The notes under the pieces are model-generated. The model ran no database searches, was not told where the DNA came from, and worked only from the letters and a program-made list of their open reading frames with translations. Both the position numbers and the translations under genes were made by a program. Shown in pieces: positions 11,061 through 22,395 of a stretch of 64,000 nt of DNA; position 1 is the stretch's first letter; the number at the start of each line of letters is the position of its first letter. Location: NCBI GenBank assembly GCA_964036315.1, contig OZ038479.1, positions 55,559,246 to 55,623,245 on the forward strand. The letters run 5' to 3'. The DNA is from Acanthosepion esculentum (Eukaryota; Mollusca; Cephalopoda; Sepiida; Sepiidae).

Positions 11061-12289
11061 GTGATATTATGAAAAGTTGTTTACCTTCAAATAGTTATTA
11101 TAATATCCACTAGGAAATCTTTTAGGAAAATAAAACAAAAAAATGAAAAGCTGGCTTTCAAAATCTGATACAAATCAACTAAGTATTGGCTATGCATAAA
11201 ATTTCTAGCATTTAATAAATTGACATTATGTAAAAAAATTTTACCTTCAAATAACATGCACCAGGAAATATTTTAAGGCAAAAAAGAAATACCCCCCACC
11301 AAAATTTGCATAAAACATTTTTTAGTCAAAATCTTTATGCAATAAGAAGGAAATTCTGATATAAAATTAATTTGTATCACTTCTATAGAAACCAGTTTTG
11401 TTTTGTTTTTTAAATTAATAGGATGAAAATTTTTTTAAATTAATAGGATTTATCAGTAAATAAATAGTTATTACAATATGCACCAAATCTGTTAGTCAAA
11501 AAACAAAAGAAGAAAACCTGGTTTTTAAAAATCAGTTGAAGTCAACTACACATTGTGCATAAAATTCACCCTCCATATTTAATGAATGACGAAAATCATT
11601 TTTGGAAAATTACCATTCCAATAATTGGCAAAGAATGAATGATGTTTCATGTAATTACCTCACCAAATTTACTTACAAACCCCCACCCCACTTGAGTTTT
11701 ACTTTTACACATATTAAAAATGCATCTGTGATATTATCTTTATTACTCTTCAAATAAAATACTATAGGAGCTATATGTGTATTTTTCAGTAGTCCCCCCC
11801 GCCCAATAAGCATTGAAAAAGCAAAGCCTATTTTTTTGTTTTTGTTGTTCACTGAAGACATTTAAATTTAAGATCAAAAGATGAATATGAGACAAGAGTT
11901 CATAATTTCAGCTTTTATTTCCCAGTATTTACATTTTTAGATGTATTAAACAGTTTACGACATTTTGTATCAGATCACCCCATTTTTAGGTGAACAAAAC
12001 TATTGGAACATGTGACAGGTGTTTCTTGTTGCTCAGGCATCGCCTTTTATTGATTGTTTAAACATTTATGATTAAATAGATCTGAATGACTACCTTGAAG
12101 AACATGAGCACCTTTCTTACCTACCCAGTAATCTTAAAAATTTAGATAAATATTCTTTGTAATCTAATGTTTTATTTACTATAGTTATCGCTCTTATGTT
12201 CAGATAATGTGTACAGACGCCCGTATTTACAGAAATCGACACCTTTATACTTTACACAAAAAAATTCAAAATTCTTTTTAATGGGGTCG

Positions 12290-12960
12290 ATGAATTGTAG
12301 TAAAAGCTTTTCCATTTATGATTAGTAAATATAGATTTTTCTTTATTTAAAAACAATAACACCTAACAATTTCTGTACTTACAAAATTTTTAAAAGATTT
12401 AGAATTTTATAAATTATTGTAATTAATTTTCTTTTTTCTTTTTTTTTAACTTTTAAATTAAAAGTTAAAAAAAAAGAAAATTTTTGTAAAATTTCATTAT
12501 TTATCAAAAACTTTTTTTGTATGATAGTGTCTATAAAAGCAATTAAAACTTTTCTAATTAAATAATGTCTTGGTTTTACTTTTATTGCATTTTTTATTTT
12601 ACGATTCAGAGCAAACTTTTGATAATCGAGAGTCGTGTTTTACAAAAAAAAAAAAAAAATGTTGGTGATTTCAATTCTCAAATGAGTTCTGCGTTAAAAA
12701 ACATTAAGAAACGATACAAAAACTGATTTCATAAAAATTAAATAATTGAAAGTTAAAAAAAAAAGTGTTTACGAACAATTTCGAAAAAAAAAAAAAACAT
12801 TTCTAAAATAATTTCATTCATTTGTGAAAGTTTCATTAAAATACAACAATTATTCAATTCCGCCGCAAAAAAAAAAAAGACGCTAAAATCTCCTAATGAA
12901 CCTCCCGCAACTGACGCAAGTAGAAAAACAAGGTTTTTAACCAAAATTTTGAAGGTTCTA
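12290..12960. repeat. AT-rich interspersed repeat with a short hairpin
   Basis: The minus strand at about 12760-12945 aligns with the plus strand at about 29560-29770 (shared 'tttttcttgtgtcagt'-like, 'aataattgttg.attttaat' and 'atgaaattattct' blocks), so these are two copies in opposite orientation. A self-complementary segment lies at about 12430-12480. Confidence 0.5.
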
Positions 12961-13294
12961 AAAAGGATAAAAAATATATTTAATAATAAAAAAAATTCTT
13001 TTGGTCTTTCCTCTTCTTAATAATAAAGATATTGACGATAAAACTTTGTTTTTATTTTTCATATTTTTATCGTGGTATGCTAATTTTTAGAGAATTTGAT
13101 AGAAGGTAAGGTACCTATTTGAAACTAAAAATAACAGACATTTTTTTATAAATTTAAATTTTAAAAATAAATAATATAATTTATTATTCTTCCAAAATAA
13201 TTGACAGTAACCTGGATGTACTTTTATTTTTTTTATTTTGCTAAACTTAACGTATAAAAAGAAGCGAAAAAATTATTTCGATTATTTCACTTAC

Positions 13295-13670
13295 CTTTTG
13301 GTCCAGAATGAGTAACTGTAAAAACAAAATAGGATGATTTCTTTGTGTTCAAATGATTTTTTACGATTTCTGTCAACTTACTCAGTGTTTGTGTTCGTTC
13401 AGATTATAATAATGTCGAAGTTGAAACGTATGACAAAAACAAAAGAATTAACTTAACACAGGGAAAAAAACAAGATACAAACAACAAATCACTTTTGAGG
13501 AAAATATTTCCAATGATATATATCAGCTGAAAAAATTAAGCGGTGTTTGACAAAATTTAGTTCCTTGTGTTAAAAATCCTTTGTTTACGAAGCAAAGTTA
13601 CTTATTAAAAAATAAATTAATAAATAAATTTAATAAACGTATGACTTTTCTTCACAGGTATATCGGCACT
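13295..13670 (-). other. candidate 5' non-coding exon and promoter region of ZNF-1
   Basis: On the minus strand an exon would end at 13295 in a strong donor, AAAAG|GTAAGTG. The segment up to about 13670 aligns with 44388-44740 (shared 'gatttctttgtg', 'tcaaatga', 'tcgaagttgaaacg', 'cttttgag.aaaatattt' and 'ggtgtt.gacaa.attt.gttcctt'), where the donor is also preserved. Conservation of the splice site across two copies upstream of two ZNF units supports a first exon. No start codon, TATA box or transcription start is claimed. Confidence 0.5.
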
Positions 13671-14239
13671 AAGGACCCAGCGACCTTACCCCCGAAATAC
13701 TGTGCCCTTCCGTCGTTTTTATAAATTTTATATTAAATGCTAATTTTATTGAAATCAAATTAAACATCATAATAATCATCTAACACAAATTATTAAATAA
13801 AACAAAATTTTTTTAACTTAAAAACATTACCAATGGAGTAAAAAGACATAAAATAAATGTTTTTTTGTTTTGTTTTTTAACGACCAAAACAAAAAAAATA
13901 TCCTTCATCTTTTTTTCCCAAAATGAAAGGATTTGAAAGAAATTACCAAAGTCAGGGAATCGGAATATTGAATAATAATTCTATTTAAATGAAATTTTCG
14001 CAATTATTCATTAATGAATATAAATTGTACACAATTTGTGGAAATTCTTTTCAGTCAATCACAACCTCCCCCACCCCTTTTTTTTTCATTTTTTTTTTTT
14101 TTATAGATAAACTTAAACTTAGGTGGGTGGGTGAGCAATAAAAAAAATCCCTTGGTTATTTCGGAAGAAAATTTATGCGATATTGAGAAGATTTGTATTG
14201 AATTCCAAAGATAAAAACTCAATTTTTTCTTTTCTACTA
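13671..14239. other. anonymous AT-rich stretch
   Basis: No feature is recognised. Parts resemble 14510-14660 and 43140-43420 through 'ttattcattaatgaat' motifs, suggesting an old dispersed repeat. Confidence 0.35.
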
Positions 14240-14410
14240 CAGTGTAACCCGGATATAAGAGAGTTGTCGGGACCGGAGAAGAGGTCTCTTATATCCGGGT
14301 TTATCTTATATCCGGGTTTGGTCTATTTTGTTTTATTAACACAGGCTCTAATTTGGGACCAGATAAAATATATCTTATATCCGGGTTTCTCTTATATCCG
14401 GGTTACACTG
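14240..14410. mobile_element. pogo/Tigger-type MITE, copy 1 (171 bp)
   Basis: The element is bounded by perfect inverted repeats 'cagtgtaacccggatataag', with TA at each side (14238-14239 and 14411-14412), the Tc1/mariner/pogo target. The interior holds 'gtcgggaccggagaag' and 'acacaggctctaatttggga'. Two further copies at 41594 and 42620 share the interior in the opposite orientation. It is too short to code for a transposase. Confidence 0.85.
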
Positions 14411-14730
14411 TACTTTTTTCTTGGTGTTTGCATTATTTTTTATTTTTCGGAATAAAAAAAAAAACTATAATAATTATTTTTGTAAACCTTATTTTAGGTA
14501 CCATAAAATAGATACCTTTTTGCGCAATGAAAGCAAAAAATTGACTGTAGTGTATTGACACCACCTGTTTTAAAATATTTGCCAAAAATCAGGGAAGTAT
14601 TTTTTATTCAAACGAAATTTTCAGGACTTATTCATTCATTAATGAATGATTAAAAACCTATGGAAAATATTTTTGGAAGGATTTGTTTCACTCCACGTTT
14701 GAAGATTTAAAAATACAAAGTTTAAATGTT
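14411..14730. other. anonymous AT-rich stretch
   Basis: It contains 'ttattcattcattaatgaat', shared with 13.9 and 43.2 kb, and is otherwise featureless. Confidence 0.35.
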
Positions 14731-14999
14731 ATTTTCGAGCATGAACCTTTTTTTTTTAAAGAAATTTATTTTCTTGTGCATATTTAGCAATTGTTAGATT
14801 ACTTTTGAGTGTGAATTTACAATTTGTAAATTCACACTAAAAGTAATCTAACAATTGCTAAAAAAAATGGACAAGAAAATAAATTTCTTTAAAAAAAAAG
14901 GTTCATGCTCGAAAATTAGTTAGTCAACGCAAGATATAAAAATTATGACCGTTTTTTTTGTAACAAAACGGTCATAATTTTTCTTGCGTTGACTAACTA
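14731..14999. repeat. two abutting near-perfect palindromes
   Basis: Palindrome 1 spans 14731-14916 with arms of about 90 nt around a tiny loop at 14822-14824. Its outer arms begin 'attttcgagcatgaacc' and end in the reverse complement. Palindrome 2 spans 14917-14999 with arms of about 35 nt ('tagttagtcaacgcaaga' outward) around 'tttttttgtaac'. They touch with no spacer. A related copy at 24306-24480 has the same sequence order without the inverted arms. Confidence 0.9.
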
Positions 15000-15545
15000 C
15001 TATTCAACTATTCAAATATCAGAGGCGTATATAATTTCATTTTCATATCTCCGGTTCAGTCAATTATAAAAAATAAAATTTATTTTTTATACTAAGTTTA
15101 ATAAAAGTATTGCTTATATAAGGCTAAAGAAAATTTATTTTTACATTTATTTATTTTAACTAACATAAATAACAAATTCTTGATTATAGCAATGCTAGTT
15201 TTTCGGTTCATTTTTTATTTTCCCAGCACTTTTTTGGACAGGAGAAAAATAGCAGCCTTTCTACTTTGTCCTTTGACCTCACAGGCCAGCATGTGTAATA
15301 AAATGTTATTTTTATTCTGTTTTAAGTAAATGAAAATTGAAAAGCATTACTTTCAGAAAATCCAATTAATTAATCCTTGAATTTACTAATAGACTTCAAG
15401 ACACATAGGACAAATACTGGATTTTAAAGAGAATTTTAAATTTGTAGTTTACTACATTTTTCAGATATGATAGCAGCTTGATGAGTGACATAAAAAAGTA
15501 AAATGTTTTAAAAATACCTAAAACGTTTATTTATATATGGCAATT
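15000..15545. repeat. interspersed repeat family R1, copy 1
   Basis: It aligns by eye with 19965-20420 (shared 'aaattcttgatta', 'aagttatttt.attctgttttaagt', 'agcattact.ttca' and 'ggacaaata.tggattttaaagag'), and its left part with 24470-24560. It is non-coding and the class is unknown. Confidence 0.65.
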
Positions 15546-15589
15546 AATTAAAAACGATGAGATCATCAATTCAATACTCTACCTTCTCC

Positions 15590-15815
15590 CTATGCTAATG
15601 AACTTATTATTTATAATCCCATTCTTCATTTTTACCTTGATTGTAAATTAACTAAAGTCAACTTGCCTATGCGTATCAAGAGGATGAGATCATCAATAAT
15701 CTTCCTATACACATTTATTATTTACAAACCTATTCGCTCTTTTTACCTTGATTGTAAATTAGCTGAGTTCACTTTGGCTGAACTTGGCTATGCTTGTGCA
15801 AGTGGATGAGATTGT
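15590..15815. repeat. satellite-like tandem repeat, second block
   Basis: Two units carry 'ttaccttgattgtaaatta' and 'gatgagatcatcaata', matching the block at 6.8-7.1 kb. Confidence 0.7.
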
Positions 15816-16123
15816 CGGAGTTAGCTCCTCCTTAATTCCCAAATTGTCACTAGGGGGTCATTCTCCCTATACTACAAATACTGGGCGACTTCTCGCCTCG
15901 TTCTCTTTTTCATTTCTTCATTTCAGCGACTACAATGTAAGGTCTCTTAGAAGATCCGCATCTCCCCATTTGTGGGAGACGCCATAAACATTATACACAC
16001 ATACACGTACGTACGAACATTCACTAAAATACGAACATTCACCAAAGAACAGACACAAACGTTCACACACACAAATATTAGTCTATGTCCATTGTAAAAT
16101 TGTTTTGTTTAATACATATATTT

Positions 16124-16163
<40 letters not shown>

Positions 16164-16264
16164 CTTGTTTGTCTTATCTTCAGTTGAACTTGATTCAAGT
16201 CCAGCCATATTCTTGTAGTTGGACCTTTTAATATTCTACATGTGTTTCTAATACAGCAACAAGC
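15816..16264. other. anonymous insertion within the satellite, with a TA microsatellite
   Basis: This less AT-biased segment separates two satellite units. It includes 'gggagacgccataaacatta', runs of 'acacacatacac', repeated 'acgaacattcac' and a (TA)n tract at about 16127-16159. It has the look of a SINE-like or non-autonomous insertion, but I cannot identify its ends. Confidence 0.4.
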
Positions 16265-16446
16265 AAACACACATGGTCCTCTACAAGATCATCAATACTT
16301 TACCTTTTTAATACAGGTATGCAAATCAATTTGTTGTTCATAATCCCATTCGTCTTTTTTGCCTTGATTGTAAATTAGTTGAAGTCAATTTGGCTGTGCA
16401 TCAAGTGGATAAGATCACCAGTACTCTACTTTTTTCCTAGTACATG
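16265..16446. repeat. satellite-like tandem repeat, third block
   Basis: One unit contains 'atgcaaatcaatttgttg', 'gccttgattgtaaattag' and 'catcaagtggata'. It is cut at 'tacatg' by the LTR-like element that follows and resumes at 17430. Confidence 0.7.
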
Positions 16447-17429
16447 TGTTGCGGACCCGATAGCGGTGCAGATCTGGCCTACGAAAATAAGGCCTTGTGC
16501 CAGACGCTACACACTACTACCGACTCCACAAAGTAAAAAAAAATGGAAATATAAAGACGTGCTCTTTCCACCGTACAAACGTACAGAGTGAAAAGAAGTA
16601 GACAGGCAAAACAACGAAAGGTTAAGAACAAACATAAATTTTATTAGAGTTTAACAAGTAGTTTGTCTTCAGTGAAGACCTTCAGTAAATGTACTGGAAA
16701 ATGTAGTTGAAGAAGAGGCCAAGTAGATTGTCTTCAGTAAGGTACTGGAAATGTCGTAGAGAATGAAACTTAATTGACTTGAGTGAAGACCTTCAGTAAG
16801 ATACTGGAAATATGGTAGTTGACAAGATAAGAATCCGCGCCAAAATTCAAATCCAAGATGGCTATATGGCGGGAACGAGTTCTTCGAGAAGAAAGGTTCA
16901 GAAAGTCAGTTGTAATGCATAGTGAACATACGGCAAGGAAAAAAAAATACTCACTGCGAGAGTTTATAATTGTGAGTGTATGTAATTCTTTTTAAAGTAA
17001 CAGGTTCAGAAAGTATCAGTTCGAAGAATATGAAAAATGCTTGTTCATCAGGTTGGAAGTTGGCGGCTCGGTAGATGTTAGCTTCTGTCATGAAGGTGAC
17101 GACCGTGTCGTATGTATTAAGATACCGAGACGAGCCATGAGGTCTAGGCAAGGTTTGCCGAATAAAATTCTCTGCCCTTATCTGTAGGTTCACCGGCGAG
17201 AGGATAAGGTGAGCCAGCCCGTGCCGATGGTCAGACGACCACGGGGGCGACTAATTTTGAAAAGCCAAATTTGCCGTGACGTCAGCGCAAAAGCGCGCGA
17301 ATAAATGAATTCTTCCTCATCTTCGGCTAAGACAACGGTTTACTACTATGACTGACCGAACGTGAGAGGAAGGGGTGAAAAGTCGCGCGTGCGTCAAAAA
17401 TGAAGGTGGGGGTAGCAATATATCCCACA
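16447..17429 (-). mobile_element. solo-LTR-like insertion, about 983 bp
   Basis: The block starts TGTTGCGG and ends CCCACA, is flanked by CATG on both sides (16443-16446 and 17430-17433), and interrupts a satellite unit that continues cleanly beyond it. TG...CA ends plus a 4-5 bp target duplication fit a solo LTR. It is richer in GC and CpG than its surroundings, especially 17150-17400. An internal array of about 45-55 bp units with 'cttcagta' and 'tactggaaat' lies at 16668-16822. On the minus strand a TATAAAC motif and an AATAAA motif follow in promoter-to-polyadenylation order, so I favour minus. No retroviral coding sequence is present; BEL or Gypsy origin cannot be told. Confidence 0.6.
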
Positions 17430-17480
17430 CATGTATGCAAATCAATTTGTTTATAATCCCATTTGCCCTTTTTGGTTTGG
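17430..17480. repeat. satellite-like repeat resumed after the LTR-like insertion
   Basis: 'catgtatgcaaatcaatttg' and 'ataatcccatttgcc' continue the unit broken at 16446. Confidence 0.65.
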
Positions 17481-17850
17481 TTTTTGTTTTATGCATATCA
17501 ATCTCAATGGGTTATTTAATGCTGACAATTTTTATTGCTGGTAATATGTTGCTATTTTTTTTTTCAAAAATGTATTGCTGGTAATATTTCTGTAGTGATA
17601 CTGGCAAATTAATATGCCTAATTTGCATCCTAGCACCTTTAGTCGTATTTGTGCCTGGGTAGAACTGATTAAAAACAAAAATAAAATAAATAATAATAAA
17701 AAAATATTTGTGGAAATTATTTTCAGTCAGTCACACCCTGCTTTAAATAGTTTGTGAAAAACTTTAAAAAATTGGGTGGATGACAAATATTTATTAAAGA
17801 ATGTTGGGATAGTCCATACGCTATACCCCAAAATTTTAAATGAAACATTC
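17481..17850. other. spacer with a single minisatellite-like motif
   Basis: 'tcaaaaatgtattgctggtaat' at about 17560-17585 matches the unit of the 45.2 kb minisatellite. Nothing else is recognised. Confidence 0.4.
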
Positions 17851-18580
17851 CGTATCATGTGTTGGCGAATCGGGTCCGTCGAGGTTAAGTCTACCAATCA
17901 GGTCAGTCGGTGCATATTCCCGCCAAGGCGCGAACTTTGCACCAGGAAGGAACGCGGTTCTCTTTAGAAATCAGTAGTTTTGCGCGAATCTTTTAATCGA
18001 CACAAACGCACGTTTCGTCGATCAGCGAAAATATATCTTCAAGTCAACTCGCCACAGCTACCTTTTGAAACTCAGCGAATCTGAATTCTAGAACTAGAAA
18101 AACTCCTTTTTCTATAGAAGCAAACTCATCGAAATGAACGTCTGAGATTACAAGAGTTGATTTTCCCATTCAACTACGAGAACAAAATATTATCTCACTC
18201 AACATAAAGGTACGCTACTTTGTACGACTTATTTTTTCCTTTCCTGCACACACACATTACACCTTGAAGCAATCGTTAAATTGTCGTTTGGCAACAATTT
18301 ATTTTTCTGTACAAACAATCTCCGCCGAAGAACAGTTTCAATCGACCTGAAATGAACACATGAACTATAAACTTCCCGTTTATACATTCAACATATTTAC
18401 AAATCATAATTTGTATATAGATGTGTATAATAATAATTTGAATTTGTTTCTCGTTCAAATATTGTGTTCGTCATTATTTGTTCTTTGTTTTGTATTGCAT
18501 GATAAATGCTTGAAGAATTTCTGCTAAATTTGTTTGTGGAAAAATAACACGCAATTTACCATGGCCTTCTGAATAAACCC
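17851..18580. other. anonymous GC-richer block, possible old LTR
   Basis: It begins 'tgttggcgaatcgggtccg' and contains CpG-rich stretches unlike its flanks. I could not find a matching right end or target duplication, so an LTR origin is only a suggestion. No coding potential is seen. Confidence 0.3.
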
Positions 18581-19092
18581 CGTTTATTCATTAATTATCT
18601 AAAAATTCACCGACCTTTCCACTACAAGAAGACCCTTAATAAGTTTTTCCTGGAGGAAAATTATGCAATATTAAATCAAAACATCAAATCAGAAATTTGT
18701 CCTGAATCATTACAAAAATAATTCACGTAAACTGAAAAAGATATTTTTTTTTTTGGTGAGGTTGGGTTAGCATAATTTTTTAATTGTTTTCTTTTTGATT
18801 TTTCAGGGTAAAAAAACCTACAATATTTTGTAAACTTTATTTATACTATTTTAACACGATTTTGAAATTCATCCAATTACAGAAGTGTTATTTCCTGCAT
18901 TTTTATTTACAGATCCTTGGATACAAGAATAATAAATACTTACTCCAGTAAATTATTTTGTTTTTATTATTTTAAATAAAAGCAAGTCATTGTTTTATGT
19001 TTTCCTGCATAACTTACAGAAAAGTATTGTTTTGTGGCATAATTTTTTATGCATAAATTATACTCAGTACCTTATGTGCATGAAATAATACT
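18581..19092. other. anonymous AT-rich stretch
   Basis: No feature is recognised. Confidence 0.4.
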
Positions 19093-19306
19093 TCTATACT
19101 GCAATTTTTCTAATAATAATAATAATAATAATACTGCTTTTATACTGCAATGTTTCTAATAGTAATACTACTTTTATACTGTAATTTTTCTAATAATAAT
19201 AATAATAATAATAATACTTTTATACTGTAATTTTTCTAATAATAATAATACTTTTATACTGTAATTTTTCTAATAATAAACTTTTATACAGTAATTTCCC
19301 TGAGAA
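19093..19306. repeat. minisatellite with embedded TAA microsatellite
   Basis: Five or six units consist of 'cttttatactgtaatttttctaa' followed by a variable (TAA/ATA)n run. Confidence 0.85.
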
Positions 19307-19420
19307 TAAAAATGTTTTTGTTTTTTTTTTTTTTTCATATGAATCTAACACAATTTTTTTACTCTATATTTTTTTTGCTTTGGTAGCACATTAATCCCTT
19401 CAAATTTATTCATTACTAGC

Positions 19421-19905
19421 TTACTATCGGGTGGCATTTAAGCTTGCTCCTGCAGAGTGTTCTTGATTCAGCTTTTGGCCCAACAATGACACTTCATGCA
19501 TTGAGTAAATATTACATTTTATTAAACTTAAACAATATTTCTTAAACAGTTAAGTTTTCATCAAAACAGTGATATAATTTGCTCATTTAGAACTTATTGC
19601 AAAGCTGCATGATAAACAACATTTTTGATTTTCCCATTCAGGGTCAGTAAAAATAGCTTGTTTCCATTCCCAACCCTTGAACAGCCAACATAGAGCTGGC
19701 TGTGAGAAAAGCAGGGTTCCATCAGATGAAGTCCAGTTACTTTCAATGATTGTCCTTGGGACTTATTGGTTGATATTTCATAGCTCACACTCACTGAAAA
19801 CCGAAGTCTTTTGAACTCAAAAGGAAGATCTGGAGGAATTAAGGGAATTCTTGGAATTAAAACTCTTTCCTGGATCAGTAAGAAGATGAGATATTTAAAA
19901 GTTCG
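19421..19905 (-). mobile_element. Helitron fragment: helicase C-terminus and candidate 3' end
   Basis: Minus-strand translation from about 19905 shows RIPLIPPDLPFEFKR, TNKSQGQSLKVTGLHL and HSQLYVGCSRVGN, the final motifs of the PIF1-like helicase half of Helitron Rep/Hel proteins. About 170 nt beyond the stop at 19594, the minus strand has a short stem (gctta/taagc) leading into CTAG followed by T, as expected for a Helitron 3' terminus (CTRR inserted before T). The Rep domain and most of the helicase are absent, so this is a 5'-truncated dead copy. The helicase call is firm; the exact terminus is tentative. Confidence 0.72.
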
Positions 19906-19964
19906 AGAGTTGTGTCCCTTTAATTGAAAAAGTGTGACGTAGACATTTTCACATTTATTATATA

Positions 19965-20420
19965 GATATCAAGTTTAATAAAAGTATAGAATAAAAAGGT
20001 GTATTCTTAAACTACTGGTTAATTTATTTTTAAAAATAAATAAATTCTTGATTATTACAGTGCTGGTCTTCTGTGTTTTATTTTTTACTTTTTTGTGCGT
20101 CACTTCAGATATGGGTAGAATTACAATATTTCTATTTTGTGTATTGACCTCAGAGTTTACGGTGTGTAAATAAAAGTTATTTTCATTCTGTTTTAAGTCA
20201 AAGGTAAGCATTACTTTTCACAAAAATCCAATTAAGTAAGTTTTAAATTTACTAACCAACTTCAAAACACACCTTTAGGACAAATATTGGATTTTAAAGA
20301 GGATTTTGAATTTTATGTTTATATTTTTCATATACAATGAGAGCTTCATAATTGATGAATGATGATAAAATGTGCCAATGTTTTAAAAATGCCTGAAAAT
20401 GTTGATTTATATGCAGAAAT
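19965..20420. repeat. interspersed repeat family R1, copy 2
   Basis: It matches 15000-15545 block by block, as described there. Confidence 0.6.
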
Positions 20421-20940
20421 TAATTTTTCTTTTAATTCGGATTAGCTTTCAAATTTTAACCATAACTGAAGTTTCAAGACATTTAAATTATTTTAAATGC
20501 ATTGGGGGGGGGTATAGGAAATCAATGTTTATCTTGGAATATTTTTCTTAGGTCCATTATACCCACCCGATGACTTAAATGAAAAAATATTTCTTTTGGA
20601 GAGTTGCTGAAAAAGCAATTTTAATAAAACGTATTTCTCATATTTCTCATGATAGTGCGAGAAATTCCAAATCCAGGGATAAATCTGAGGGGTAGGGGGC
20701 ATAGGAGGTGCATGCACCCCCCCCAACTAAAATTTCTGAGAAACTATTTTTTGTTACACCTTTTAGCATTAGTACCAAATTTGTGATGATACAAACATAT
20801 TCTGGTGTTGCATACACGGGGTTTTGAACCACTACATCCATCTCAGCTGGAATGTCACGTGTGATAACGCAGGATATGTCCGGATCTAACTGACATGGCT
20901 TCCACTCACTCAATAGGTTAGTTATGGTCAACTGATATTG
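20421..20940. other. anonymous stretch
   Basis: It contains G and C homopolymer runs at about 20504 and 20716. The minus-strand frame at 20647-20931 has no recognisable domain and is not called. Confidence 0.35.
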
Positions 20941-21420
20941 CTTGATTTTGTTATATACTCTGTTGCAATTAGATCTTTCTTTTCATCAGATCTAGTCCAT
21001 GAAGCGAGCTCTGGCAGTGGACATTCCTGCAGTAAAAGAGATACCCCTGGGAACAACCAACAGTCAGTTATGGCCCAGCAGGCCACCAGACATCACGCAG
21101 GGTGCTGCTGCTGCCACGACCTTCACCACCACCACTCAATATGACCGCCCCTTTCAACGACTTTTACCACTCCCGGGCTTGACTATCCAGCTTTGACTTA
21201 ATGACATATTGACTCTAACTCTGCAAGCAGCGACTCCAACTTTGCAACCAAGCTACCACTGCAAGCAGCAACACCGACTCCACAACCAAGTAATTCTGAC
21301 CCTGCCAGCAGTGACTTCAACTCCACAAGAATGCAACCCACTCGACCCACCACTGTGACACCAATCTGACTACACCAGTCTAGGCAACCCATCACCGTCA
21401 CTCTGGCCTAATCAACTCAT
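20941..21420. repeat. compositionally biased, CAA/ACT-rich stretch
   Basis: It is richer in GC than its surroundings, with recurring 'gactccaac', 'ctgcaagcag' and 'ccacaaccaag' blocks suggesting short degenerate tandem repeats. Frames on both strands are low-complexity and not called. Confidence 0.4.
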
Positions 21421-22354
21421 TTACAAGGCATTCCCTTTGCAGTTAAAAAGAAATAAAATCAATTTATTCAGATTGACAAATGTAAAGTAAAAAATAAAGT
21501 TTTCAGTTCCAATTGCATTCAAAAATCCTAAAAAATAAGGGCAAGTAATCGATGTCAATTTATTAATTAAATCATATGTAGTCGTTAAAATTATAAAAAA
21601 AGAGGTTACAAACAAGTAAACACCAACATTTTAGAAGTTTAATTACTAAACCATATTAATTTATTTAAGCCATATTAATTTATTTTATTCAACATTGACT
21701 TAAGAATTAAGTCCTTAATTCATCATAATCTATTTTTGTCTACATTGTGAACATTTTTGACACAAACATAAAAAAGCACTCATCTTCAGGGTTTCTTCAT
21801 ATAAAGTCAGGTTTTATGGCTACTAGGAATCCCTAATTATCAGATATGAAACTGTAGCACTGTTAGAAACTGATTTTAGAGGTCAGCTATTTCCCGTGGG
21901 ATCGATGTGTATTACAAACAGAGCAGATCTCTAAACTCCTGAAGTCCCCAACAGAAAAAGACCATTTGTTGATTTTACACATTTTATGGGCTTGAATAAT
22001 CCTAATCCAGTGTTAATATGCGAATAAAAACTTTAAAACACGACGTCCACCTACATTTTCTACGTATAGTAGTAAATAGTTCTATATAGTAGTATCTACC
22101 ATAGAGGAGTTATAACTAAGTAAATAATTATAAACCCCCTAACATTTATACGAAAATACTCATAAAAATGAGAAGCAGCAAGATGTGGAAACGACAAAAC
22201 AAGTATTATTTATTAGCTGATTGTTATGTGATGTTAGAGTCATGAGAGACAGTAATACTGAGTATAATTGTGAGTTTGGGGTCAATTGTAGATGAAACTG
22301 AAATATGTATCAGAATCCAACAAAAGAATAAGTGTATACAGTCTTTTTCACATG

Positions 22355-22395
<41 letters not shown>

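Larger units (their letters stand above)
10404..13294 (-). other. putative ZNF-1 intron
   Basis: The stretch lies between the acceptor AG at 10405-10404 and a donor (AAAAG|GTAAGTG on the minus strand) at 13295/13294. It is AT-rich, has no coding signal, and contains a repeat (10750-11060) shared with the ZNF-3 intron and a poly-A/T-rich block (12290-12960) related to 29550-29780. The pairing of donor and acceptor is inferred from duplicated structure, not from a transcript. Confidence 0.5.

Noticed and set aside
17851..18580. Second solo LTR beside the one at 16447
   Set aside because: The left end is LTR-like, but I could not find a consistent right end or target duplication.
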